DNA from: Calditrichota bacterium
GTDB taxonomy: Bacteria > Zhuqueibacterota > Zhuqueibacteria > Residuimicrobiales > Krinioviventaceae
NCBI GenBank assembly: GCA_003818595.1
Contig: RPQV01000120.1
Span: forward strand, 1-8,636
Length of the DNA stretch: 8,636 nucleotides
Direction: 5' to 3'
Below the pieces are notes generated by a model that did no database searches, was not told the DNA's origin, and saw only the letters and a list, made by a program, of their open reading frames with translations. This document shows positions 1 through 7,577 of this stretch, piece by piece. Positions within the stretch are counted from its first letter, which is position 1, and the number at the start of each line of letters is the position of its first letter. The translations under genes and the position numbers were made by a program.

Positions 1-1260
1 ATCATCAATACCGTTTACGAAAACGTCAACACTCTGATGGCGGCGGAAATATTCGGCATCGGCCTGCTTCGGCCCGACGACCAGACCCTGGTTTTCCCGG
101 CGACTAAGGAAAAGGGCGCGACATTGCCCGAATTTGCTGTACCACTCGATGATGAAAACCGTCTGGCGGTTTGGTGTTTCAAAAACCGGCATGAGGTGAT
201 GATCAATGATTATGGTCAAGAATATATCAAATACATCCAATTCATCAAGCCCGCCGCGGCCGGGGAAAATCCGGAATCGATTCTCTATCTGCCATTGGTG
301 CATAAGGACAAGCCGATCGGCGTCATCACCGCACAGAGCTTCGGCAAAAATGCCTACACTGATTATCATCTCAACATGTTGCGCAACCTCGCCACCTACA
401 GCGCCATTGCTCTGGAAAATGCCGACGCCTATCGTCGGGTCAATGAACTGCTCGCTGATCTTAAAGCCACCCAGGATAAACTCGTCACCCAATCCAAATT
501 AGCCGCTCTCGGCGCTTTGACCGCCGGCATTGCTCATGAAATTAAAAATCCGCTCAATTTCGTCAATAATTTTTCCGAGCTTTCCAAAGAATTGATTCAG
601 GAGCTGGAAGAGACGATGGCAAACGAGCCGGCTGATCGTACAGCCATCGGTGAAATATTGGCAACCCTGAAACAAAATGCCGACAAGATCAATGAACACG
701 GCAGACGTGCGGACAATATTGTGCGCAGCATGCTGCAGCACTCGCGCGGCAAGTCGGGAGAACGTCAGCTAACCGATGTCAACGCCATGTTGGTGGAGGA
801 TATCAATCTCGCCTATCATGGCATGCGCGCGCAGGACAGTAATTTTAACATCAAAATTGAAACAGAGTTGGACCCTCGCGTCGGCAGGCTGGACATCGTT
901 CCGCAGGATATTAGTCGGGTTTTTCTGAATATAATATCCAACGCCTGCTATGCGGCTCATCATAAAAAGTTGATCGTTAATGGAGATTTTGCCTCATTAC
1001 TGACAGTGAAAACGATTGGAAATGCCGATACAGTGGAAATCCGCATTCGCGACAATGGCGACGGCATACCGGATGCGATCCGGGATAAATTGTTCACCCC
1101 ATTTTTCACCACCAAACCGACGGGACAGGGCACGGGACTCGGATTATCGATCAGCTATGATGTCGTTGTGCATGAGCATAACGGACAATTATTCTTTGAA
1201 AGTCACGACGGAGAATATGCCGAATTTATTATCAAGTTGCCTCGCAGCAGTAAATCCTGA
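1..1260 (+). CDS. Sensor histidine kinase, C-terminal part (GAF-HisKA-HATPase), 5' truncated by window edge
   Basis: The reading frame is open from base 1 and ends at TGA 1258-1260, giving 419 codons. The first residues (IINTVYENVN) align with the middle of the GAF lead-in of the two kinases downstream, so the true start and the sensor lie outside the window; the ATG at 37 is internal. Order by window codon: GAF about 1-145, a short helix leading into the DHp (HisKA) helices about 160-245 with the phospho-accepting His at codon 179 in GIAHEIKNPLNF, then the ATPase domain with N-box FLNIISNA (about 308-315), DNGDGIP at 351-357, FTPFFTTKP, and GQGTGLGLS from 375. All motifs needed for autophosphorylation are present, so it should be an active kinase that phosphorylates a receiver Asp. 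It is followed after 12 bases by the next kinase, with no receiver gene between. Its sensor type and membrane topology cannot be known from this window. Confidence 0.95.
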   Translation: MINTVYENVNTLMAAEIFGIGLLRPDDQTLVFPATKEKGATLPEFAVPLDDENRLAVWCFKNRHEVMINDYGQEYIKYIQFIKPAAAGENPESILYLPLVHKDKPIGVITAQSFGKNAYTDYHLNMLRNLATYSAIALENADAYRRVNELLADLKATQDKLVTQSKLAALGALTAGIAHEIKNPLNFVNNFSELSKELIQELEETMANEPADRTAIGEILATLKQNADKINEHGRRADNIVRSMLQHSRGKSGERQLTDVNAMLVEDINLAYHGMRAQDSNFNIKIETELDPRVGRLDIVPQDISRVFLNIISNACYAAHHKKLIVNGDFASLLTVKTIGNADTVEIRIRDNGDGIPDAIRDKLFTPFFTTKPTGQGTGLGLSISYDVVVHEHNGQLFFESHDGEYAEFIIKLPRSSKS

Positions 1261-1272
1261 AAAGGTAAAGCC

Positions 1273-4200
1273 ATGAAACACTATTGTATAATGCTGTCGC
1301 TATGGATATTTGCAGGCGTCCTTTCCAGTGCAGAGACCGGCAAGCCATTTATGTCGATTTATACCAGCAAGGAGATTGAAGGACACACGCAGTATTGGGC
1401 CATTGAACAGGATGACCGCGGCGTCATGTACATCGGCGACGGCTACGGCATACAGGAGTTTGACGGTTCGAGCTGGCGTATGATTATCAATCCCAATCAT
1501 TCTTTCGGTCGGTCGCTTTGCAAAGACGCCAATGGCCGAATATATGCGGGATCCTCGGGAATGTTGGGCTATCTCGAATCCGATGATCGAGGATTGATGC
1601 AGTACCATTCCCTCATGGAATTTCTCGAGCCTGCGGATCGGATTTTTAATTATGTCTGGTCAGTGCAAGCCCTGCCGGAAGGCGTTTATTTCCAGACGCA
1701 TCAGCATCTGTTCCGCTTTCGTCCCCAACCGAGCAGTGACGGCAAGGAGAATTGGAAGGTTGATGTTTGGCGCCCGCAGGGCCTCTTCGGCTATACTTTC
1801 ATGATCGATCATACACTCTATGTGCAGCAGTTTGATGTCGGTCTGATGAAAATGGTGAATGATTCGCTGGTTTTATTGCCCGGAGGTGAACAATTTGCGA
1901 ATGATCGCATTCATGTGCTGCTGCCGTTCCCGGGGAAACAGCACCATTTGCTTGTGGCCACCTTTAGCCGGGGATTATTTTTATGGGATGGACATGTCTT
2001 TCGACCCTTCCTCACCGATGCAGACGCTTTGTTGCCCAGCGCCACGGTTTACACCGGTGTGGTCACGCCTGACAGCTGTTTTGCGTTGGGGACAATGGCT
2101 AACGGACTTTTCGTCATTAATACGGCGGGAAAGATAAAATACCATTTGACTCAATCATCCGGATTCCTCTCCAATACGATAAGCTGCCTGTTTCTTGATA
2201 AGCAGAGAAATGTGTGGGTGGCGATGGACGGCGGGATGGCGGTGCTCGAATATGATTCCCCCCTGACAACGTTTGATGTCCCCGGAGGAACGGGTCCTTC
2301 AGATTTTCGTCGCTATAAAGGCCTGCTCTACATCGCTGCCAACGACGGCGTCTATTATTTGGATCCGGATGACGGACAGTTCAAGCTGGTCGGAGGTATT
2401 ATTGGCAATGCTCAGTCATTTTTTTTCTTTGAGATCAATGACGAGTTGTTCATTACCGTCAACCAGGGTATTTATCGGATTGAGGGGAAAAGAGCTTTTT
2501 TAGCGCTGCCGAACCAGGAGTTATCCCGACCTGTGCTGACCCTGTGCAGATTGAGTTTGGGAAATAACCTGATCCTTGGCGGAACAAGTGATGGCGTCGT
2601 ACTACTGCAGTATGATGTCCGGAATCCCAATCGGCTAAGTCGTTTGGGGCCTGTATCGGGTACTCACGAATATGTTCGATCTGCACTTGAATTTGAACCC
2701 GGCATATTTTGGCTCGGCACAATGGATACGGGCATCATGCGGCTGACATTCGATGAAAATCAATTGCTTAATCCTCTCATCGAAAAATTCGACGTCGAGC
2801 ATGGCCTGCCCGTCGGCGGCGTCACTTCCTTTAGACTGGGAGATCGTCTGGCGTTCTGCACAAAGTCGGGAGTCTATCGCTTTGATCCGCAGCTGAAGAA
2901 ATTTTCGTCTGATCCGTTTTTCGCCGGCGTGCAGCTGGGTCGAAATCCGGATGAGGGGATCATCACCACTGACATGAATGGAAACTTTTGGATTAATTTG
3001 GGAAAAGAATCGGTCGTCTATAAAAAGCTGCCGAATGGTGAGTACCAGCTGGAAAAAGATCAATTGGCCCGCATTGCCGATGAGGTGATCAACAACATCG
3101 CCGCTGAGCCAAACGGAGTCATTTGGTTCGGCACGGCCAACAATGTCATTCGCTTTGCACCGAATCAACATCAGACTGAACAAGTTGATTTCCCCGCCCT
3201 CATCCGTCGAGTGGCTTTGGCCGGCGACTCGGTCTTCTATTACGGCGCTGCCAAACCTGAAAATTTTCTGAATGATCCGAGCAAACGCCTTTTTTCTTTT
3301 CGTTTTAACGAGATGCGATTTGATTTCTCCGCCTCTTCCTACTTGAATCCGCGCGCGAATGAGTTCCACACCCAATTGGAGGGTTTTGATGACGACTGGT
3401 CGTCCTGGAGCACTGATACACGACGTTATTATACCAACCTCCCGGCCGGAAAATATCGTTTTCGCGCGCAGGCGCGCAATATATTTCATCATGAGAGCAG
3501 TGAGGATGTTTATGCATTCACGATTGAACCTCCGTTGTATGGGACTTGGTGGGCATGGTCTCTTTATATCCTCGGCGCTGCCGGATTGATTTTTGGCCTG
3601 GTCCGCGCCCGCACGCATCAGCTGCAGGAACGGAGCCGGGCATTGGAACAAATTGTTCTCGACCGGACGGCAGAGATTCAGGAGCAAAAGAATAACGTCG
3701 AACAGCTCAGCGTGATTGGACGCAATATCACCGACAACCTTTCGATCAAGGACATCATTAATACGGCCTATGAAAATGTCAACAACTTGATGGACGCTTC
3801 TGTCTTTGGCATTGGTTTGTTAGATGCGGAAAAGCAGGCGCTGGTATTCCCCGCGACTAAGGAAAAGAACGAAACCCTGCATGAATTCCGCGTTTCCCTT
3901 AACGACGACAATCGCCTGGCCGTCTGGTGTTTTATCAATCAAAAAGAGATATTTATTAACGATTATCGCCGTGATTTTAACAAATACATCAAGCAATTGC
4001 TGCCGGCCATGGAGGGAGAAAATCCGGAATCGATTCTCTATCTACCGCTGCAGCACAAGGGCAAGACAATCGGCGTCATCACCACCCAGAGTTTCAATAA
4101 AAATGCCTATACGGAATATCATCTCAACATTTTGCGCAATCTGGCAACCTATACGGCCATCGCTTTGGAGAATGCGGATGCTTACAGCCGAGTCAACGAG

Positions 4201-5016
4201 CTGCTGGATGATTTAAAGAGCACGCAGGAGAAACTGATCACCCAGTCTAAATTGGCGGCTTTGGGCGCCTTGACCGCCGGCATCGCGCATGAGATCAAGA
4301 ATCCTCTCAATTTTGTCAATAACTTTGCCGTCCTCACCGAAGAACTGGTGAAAGAGTTGCGCCAGGGGATTGATAAAAATCAGTCTCGATTCGACGCGGA
4401 GGAGGCGGCGAATATCACCGATTTGCTGGATACTCTGGAGCAGAATGCGCTGAAAATCAACGAGCACGGTAAGCGCGCCGACAGCATTGTGCGCAGCATG
4501 CTGCAGCATTCACGCGGCAAATCGGGTGAACGACAGCTGACGGATATCAACATCATGCTCGACGAAGACATCAACTTGGCTTATCACGGCATGCGCGCTC
4601 AGGACAGCAGTTTCAATATCAAGATCGAGACTGAACTCGACGCGAATGTCGGCAAGCTTGAAGTGGTGCCGCAGGACATCAGTCGAGTCTTTTTGAATAT
4701 CATCACCAACGCCTGTTATGAGGCGCACCGCAAAAAGCAGACAATCGGCGGAAGCTTTGCTCCGCTGTTGAAGGTGAGCAGCAGGGCGATGAAGGGGGGT
4801 GTGGAAATCCGCATTCGCGACAACGGCAACGGGATACCGGAGGCGATTCGCGATAAACTGTTCAATCCATTTTTCACCACTAAACCGGCGGGACAGGGGA
4901 CAGGACTCGGCCTTTCGATCAGCTATGATATCATCGTTCATGAACATCATGGCGAATTGTCCTTTGAGACTCGTGAAGGTGAATTCGCCGAATTTATAAT
5001 AAAATTATACCGCTGA
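1273..5016 (+). CDS. Periplasmic beta-propeller sensor histidine kinase (Reg_prop, Y_Y_Y, TM, GAF, HisKA, HATPase)
   Basis: 1247 residues. The start ATG 1273 is preceded by AAAGG (1261-1265, 7-base spacing) and gives a signal peptide (about residues 1-20, likely cleavage LSSA|ET). Residues about 25-690 are a Reg_prop-type beta-propeller region, with blade motifs such as GVMYIGDGYGIQEFDG (50-65) and NVWVAMDGGMAVLEYD (about 310). Y_Y_Y domain about 695-755 (LEGFDDDWSSWS, YYTNLPAGKYRFRAQARN). One membrane helix about 759-780, coiled coil about 783-818, GAF about 825-966, phospho-His H1006, N-box about 1140, DNGNGIP about 1182, GQGTGLGLS about 1207. The family (as in Bacteroides HTCS sensors) senses an extracellular ligand with the propeller and signals through Y_Y_Y across the inner membrane. 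Unlike classical HTCS proteins it carries no fused receiver or AraC domain; the receiver is the separate next gene, 45 bases on. The DHp loop is five residues longer than in the two sister kinases. The ligand is unknown. Confidence 0.96.
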   Translation: MKHYCIMLSLWIFAGVLSSAETGKPFMSIYTSKEIEGHTQYWAIEQDDRGVMYIGDGYGIQEFDGSSWRMIINPNHSFGRSLCKDANGRIYAGSSGMLGYLESDDRGLMQYHSLMEFLEPADRIFNYVWSVQALPEGVYFQTHQHLFRFRPQPSSDGKENWKVDVWRPQGLFGYTFMIDHTLYVQQFDVGLMKMVNDSLVLLPGGEQFANDRIHVLLPFPGKQHHLLVATFSRGLFLWDGHVFRPFLTDADALLPSATVYTGVVTPDSCFALGTMANGLFVINTAGKIKYHLTQSSGFLSNTISCLFLDKQRNVWVAMDGGMAVLEYDSPLTTFDVPGGTGPSDFRRYKGLLYIAANDGVYYLDPDDGQFKLVGGIIGNAQSFFFFEINDELFITVNQGIYRIEGKRAFLALPNQELSRPVLTLCRLSLGNNLILGGTSDGVVLLQYDVRNPNRLSRLGPVSGTHEYVRSALEFEPGIFWLGTMDTGIMRLTFDENQLLNPLIEKFDVEHGLPVGGVTSFRLGDRLAFCTKSGVYRFDPQLKKFSSDPFFAGVQLGRNPDEGIITTDMNGNFWINLGKESVVYKKLPNGEYQLEKDQLARIADEVINNIAAEPNGVIWFGTANNVIRFAPNQHQTEQVDFPALIRRVALAGDSVFYYGAAKPENFLNDPSKRLFSFRFNEMRFDFSASSYLNPRANEFHTQLEGFDDDWSSWSTDTRRYYTNLPAGKYRFRAQARNIFHHESSEDVYAFTIEPPLYGTWWAWSLYILGAAGLIFGLVRARTHQLQERSRALEQIVLDRTAEIQEQKNNVEQLSVIGRNITDNLSIKDIINTAYENVNNLMDASVFGIGLLDAEKQALVFPATKEKNETLHEFRVSLNDDNRLAVWCFINQKEIFINDYRRDFNKYIKQLLPAMEGENPESILYLPLQHKGKTIGVITTQSFNKNAYTEYHLNILRNLATYTAIALENADAYSRVNELLDDLKSTQEKLITQSKLAALGALTAGIAHEIKNPLNFVNNFAVLTEELVKELRQGIDKNQSRFDAEEAANITDLLDTLEQNALKINEHGKRADSIVRSMLQHSRGKSGERQLTDINIMLDEDINLAYHGMRAQDSSFNIKIETELDANVGKLEVVPQDISRVFLNIITNACYEAHRKKQTIGGSFAPLLKVSSRAMKGGVEIRIRDNGNGIPEAIRDKLFNPFFTTKPAGQGTGLGLSISYDIIVHEHHGELSFETREGEFAEFIIKLYR
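4477..4511 (+). repeat. 35-base exact repeat in DHp coding region, shared with 6994-7028
   Basis: These 35 bases are identical at 6994-7028, and a 23-base core (starting ATTGTGCGCAGC) is also exact in the first kinase at 719-741. The core contains the perfect 12-base palindrome GCAGCATGCTGC (725-736, 4493-4504, 7010-7021). It encodes IVRSMLQH in the second DHp helix. Confidence 0.8.
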
Positions 5017-5061
5017 CGATACAGGAAGCACTGCGAACAGAAACAGAAAAGGATACAGCAT

Positions 5062-5430
5062 ATGAAAGTCATGGTTGTCGATGATGAAAAAGATGTGGAG
5101 CTGTTATTTAGGCAATACTTTCGCAAGGAGATGCAGCAGAAAAAGATCGAATTGATATTTGCTTTTTCGGGCGAAGATGCTTTGAAGCAGCTGCGCGACA
5201 TGAAACAACCGCCGGAGATCATGTTCATACTGTCCGATATCAATATGCCGGGAATGAATGGTCTGGAGCTGCTGCAGCATGTGAAGCGGGAATTCCCGTC
5301 AATCAAGGTTTCGATGATCACGGCCTACAGCAATCAATATTATGATGCGGCGATGGAATACGGCGCCGAGCACTATTTCACCAAGCCGCTGGACTTTAAC
5401 GCGCTCAAGCAGGAAATCCTGAAAGGCTGA
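5062..5430 (+). CDS. Single-domain response regulator (CheY-like receiver)
   Basis: 122 residues, a single REC domain with no output domain. Visible motifs: acidic pair D7-D8 (VVDDE) for Mg2+ binding, phosphoacceptor D59 in LSDINMPGMNG, T87 in MITAY, and K108-P109 in FTKPLD; all receiver chemistry is intact. The start ATG 5062 has AAAAGGA at 5047-5053 (8-base spacing) and matches the usual N-terminus of the fold. It follows the propeller kinase by 45 bases and is its most likely phosphorylation partner; because the neighbouring kinases share nearly the same DHp surface, it may accept phosphate from all of them (inference). Without an output domain it could act by protein-protein interaction or as a phosphorelay intermediate. 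Its last codons and stop are followed by a 2-base gap and then a fossil propeller-kinase start. A shortened copy of the same gene lies at 7578-7673. Confidence 0.95.
   Translation: MKVMVVDDEKDVELLFRQYFRKEMQQKKIELIFAFSGEDALKQLRDMKQPPEIMFILSDINMPGMNGLELLQHVKREFPSIKVSMITAYSNQYYDAAMEYGAEHYFTKPLDFNALKQEILKG
5422..5426 (+). promoter_or_regulatory. Ribosome-binding site of the fossil leader ORF
   Basis: AAAGG, six bases before ATG 5433 and inside the last codons of the receiver gene. The equivalent AGAAAGG at 7657-7663 serves the intact propeller kinase at 7670, so this is an inherited site. It matters because the downstream membrane kinase at 5539 has no obvious site of its own. Confidence 0.6.
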
Positions 5431-5432
5431 GA

Positions 5433-5552
5433 ATGAGACAATTTCTGCCCATAATGACTTTTCCCGCTTTTGGTTCAGAAGCACATTTCGCTGAAGGAGG
5501 CACCTTGGTTTTGTATTCCTATTCGACATGCCGTAATCATGAAATGGATTAA
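5433..5552 (+). pseudogene. Remnant of a propeller-kinase 5' end (signal peptide fossil), possible leader ORF
   Basis: A 39-codon ORF beginning MRQFLPIM, two bases after the receiver stop and preceded by AAAGG (5422-5426, 6-base spacing). Its first 23 codons align without gaps to the start of the propeller kinase at 7670 (MRRFLPLM, shared EAH, A, E and G residues). By hand I count 13 of 23 identical residues and about 49 of 69 identical bases, and the match continues upstream into the receiver tail. After about position 5503 similarity fades, and the frame ends at TAA 5550-5552, 14 bases inside the next kinase gene. The hydrophobic core of the signal peptide is broken by P, T, G and S, so export is doubtful. 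I interpret it as the leftover start of a propeller kinase whose sensor was lost or replaced. It may still be translated and couple to ATG 5539, which has no good ribosome site of its own. Confidence 0.72.
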
Positions 5553-7533
5553 TAAAATAATCGACTTTATCAGGCTTTCCCCTGAAGAAAGCGGGATATT
5601 TCAGACCGTCATCGGATTGGAGAATATCCGTCGCGTACTCTACCTCACATTACTGGCCCTGCCGACCAGCGCCATGTATTTTGTCATTTTCATGCTCGAA
5701 GCCGGCAACGCAACCGGAGTATCGTATCAGTGGCGGCGAGCGATCTCAACCTCTCACGCCGTCATGTTTGCCTCATTCCTGGTCATCAGCCTGCTGCTCT
5801 ATTTCTATTCATTCAAGCCGGCAAAGAACAACCGCGCTGCAAAACTCTGCGTCAACATGACGATATTGATTTTGTTGTTGGGCGGGGCTGTAATCGCCGC
5901 CGCCGATCAACTGGTCACGAACAACATTACGCCTTATCTCATCACATGTCTCATCACCGGCTTGATTATTCTGATCCCTCCATTCCGTGCATTGATCTAT
6001 TTCATCATCTCCTTTGTTGTTTTCTATTATGCGATGTCTCTGACGCAGAGCAATCATGAAATATTAATCTCGAATCAAATCAATGGAATCACGGCAACGG
6101 CATTAGGACTGTGCTTGTCATTCATTTTGTGGCGAGGATATCTGATCCGAACCAAACAAAGCCGCCTGATTGAAAAACAGAACCAGGAATTAAAAACAGC
6201 GCTCGAATTGGTCAATTCCCAAAAAGACGATATTGAACAGCTCAGCCGGATTGGCCGGGACATCACTTCGTCACTGTCTATTGAGAATATCATTCGCACG
6301 ATTTATGAAAATGTCAATTCCCTGATGGATGCCTCCATTTTCACCATTGGATTGTCCAATCCGGATACCGAGTTTTTGGAATTTCCGGCCACAATCGAAA
6401 AGGGCCGATTGCTGCCTGCTTTTTCCGTGCCCCTGTCCGATGAGAGCCGGCTTGAGGCGTGGTGTTACAATCATCAGCAGGATGTTATTGTCAATGACTG
6501 CAGCACGGACTGCGGTAAATATCTAGGTCGTTTGACTGCTTTAACCGGCGATACTCCGCAATCGGTCCTCTATTTGCCGCTATGGCACAAGGATAAAGTC
6601 AGCGGCGTGATTTCCGCACAAAGTTTCCGCAAAAATGCCTATCGCGATTATGATGTCAATGTGCTGCGAAACCTGGCGGCCTACTGCGCCATTGCTCTCG
6701 ACAATGCCAAAACCTATCGTCGACTCAACGAGTTGTTGGACGACCTTAAAACCACGCAGGACAAGTTGGTCATCCAGTCCAAGCTTGCCGCGCTCGGCGC
6801 ACTGACGGCGGGTATTGCTCATGAAATCAAGAATCCGCTCAATTTCGTCAACAATTTTGCTGAATTGTCGGAGAGCCTGGTCAAAGAACTCGAAGAGGAA
6901 ATTTCGGCTGAACCGACGGATAAAGAAGCGATGGCGGAGATATTAGTCACCCTGCAGCAGAACGCCGCCAAAATCAAGGAGCACGGCAAAAGAGCCGACA
7001 GCATTGTGCGCAGCATGCTGCAGCATTCGCGCGGCAAGTCGGGCGAGCGCCAGCTCACGGACATCAATGCGATGCTGGCCGAGGACATCAATCTGGCGTA
7101 TCACGGCATGCGCGCTCAAGACAGCACGTTTAATATCAAAATCGAAACGAATCTGGACGCTTCCGTGGGAAAACTGGAGGTGGTGCCGCAGGACATCAGC
7201 CGCGTTTTTCTCAACATTATTTCCAATGCGTGCTATGAGACGCAACGCAAAAAGCAGGCAGTGGGCGGGAGTTTTGCGCCGCTGCTGAGCGTCAGCAGCC
7301 GTGGTGTGGAGGATGGTTTGGAGGTGCGCATTCGCGACAACGGCAACGGAGTGCCGGAAGCAATTCGCGATAAACTGTTCAATCCTTTTTTCACCACCAA
7401 ACCATCGGGGCAGGGGACAGGCCTCGGTCTTTCAATCAGCTATGATATTATCGTTCATGAACATCACGGAGAATTGTCATTCGATAGCTGTGAAGGTGAA
7501 TTTGCAGAATTCATAATCAGGTTACCACGATAA
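5539..7533 (+). CDS. Membrane sensor histidine kinase (six TM helices, GAF, HisKA, HATPase)
   Basis: 664 residues from ATG 5539. The frame is open further up to a TTG at 5470, but those extra codons overlap the fossil signal-peptide sequence and give no domain, so I prefer 5539; the start confidence is moderate because no Shine-Dalgarno lies at the right distance. Six hydrophobic helices at about 33-53, 70-91, 104-123, 131-148, 150-168 and 182-202 form an integral-membrane sensor that I do not recognise as a named family. Next come a coiled coil (about 203-245), GAF (about 250-390), DHp with phospho-His H428 (GIAHEIKNPLNF), N-box about 556, DNGNGVP at about 600, FNPFFTTKP, and GQGTGLGLS from 624. 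All kinase motifs are intact. The transmitter is closely related to those of the two upstream kinases, while the sensor is completely different. Its GAF has extra cysteines (NDCSTDCG). It is followed after 44 bases by a broken receiver gene. Confidence 0.94.
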   Translation: MKWINKIIDFIRLSPEESGIFQTVIGLENIRRVLYLTLLALPTSAMYFVIFMLEAGNATGVSYQWRRAISTSHAVMFASFLVISLLLYFYSFKPAKNNRAAKLCVNMTILILLLGGAVIAAADQLVTNNITPYLITCLITGLIILIPPFRALIYFIISFVVFYYAMSLTQSNHEILISNQINGITATALGLCLSFILWRGYLIRTKQSRLIEKQNQELKTALELVNSQKDDIEQLSRIGRDITSSLSIENIIRTIYENVNSLMDASIFTIGLSNPDTEFLEFPATIEKGRLLPAFSVPLSDESRLEAWCYNHQQDVIVNDCSTDCGKYLGRLTALTGDTPQSVLYLPLWHKDKVSGVISAQSFRKNAYRDYDVNVLRNLAAYCAIALDNAKTYRRLNELLDDLKTTQDKLVIQSKLAALGALTAGIAHEIKNPLNFVNNFAELSESLVKELEEEISAEPTDKEAMAEILVTLQQNAAKIKEHGKRADSIVRSMLQHSRGKSGERQLTDINAMLAEDINLAYHGMRAQDSTFNIKIETNLDASVGKLEVVPQDISRVFLNIISNACYETQRKKQAVGGSFAPLLSVSSRGVEDGLEVRIRDNGNGVPEAIRDKLFNPFFTTKPSGQGTGLGLSISYDIIVHEHHGELSFDSCEGEFAEFIIRLPR

Positions 7534-7566
7534 ATTTCGAGTCACCGGCAAGTCGAAAAACAGAAA

Positions 7567-7571
7567 AAGGA
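7567..7571 (+). promoter_or_regulatory. Ribosome-binding site of the receiver remnant
   Basis: AAGGA, six bases before GTG 7578. It corresponds to AAAAGGA before the intact receiver at 5062, so translation of the shortened frame is still possible. Confidence 0.55.
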
Positions 7572-7577
7572 ACTGTA

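Larger units (their letters stand above)
5031..5508 (+). repeat. Duplicated receiver plus next-kinase-start block, full-length copy
   Basis: The spacer before the receiver, the receiver ends, the gap after it and the first 23 codons of the following signal peptide all have counterparts, in the same order, at about 7553-7738. The second copy lacks about 273 bases of the receiver middle. This colinear match shows that a segment spanning gene boundaries was duplicated, rather than single genes. Confidence 0.75.

Noticed and set aside
2635..3687. 350-codon open frame on the - strand
   Set aside because: It lies fully inside the propeller kinase, has no recognisable domain or start context, and the + strand frame has clear Reg_prop and Y_Y_Y motifs; it is an antisense shadow.
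4995..5000. TATAAT as a -10 promoter element before the receiver
   Set aside because: It encodes FII of the conserved kinase C-terminus and has no TTGACA-like box at 16-18 bases upstream.
5493..5500. GAAGGAGG as a strong ribosome-binding site
   Set aside because: No ATG, GTG or TTG in the kinase frame lies 5-10 bases downstream. It aligns with GCTGAAAGAGGC coding sequence in the propeller kinase, so it is probably a leftover codon string.
5470..5538. Upstream TTG start for the membrane kinase
   Set aside because: The extra residues come from the other frame of the fossil signal peptide, there is no ribosome site before TTG 5470, and they add no domain; ATG 5539 is preferred, though not proven.
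7535..7558. Inverted repeat TTTCGA/TCGAAA as a terminator after the membrane kinase
   Set aside because: The stem is only six A/T-rich pairs with a 12-base loop and no T-run follows; expression into the next genes is more likely.
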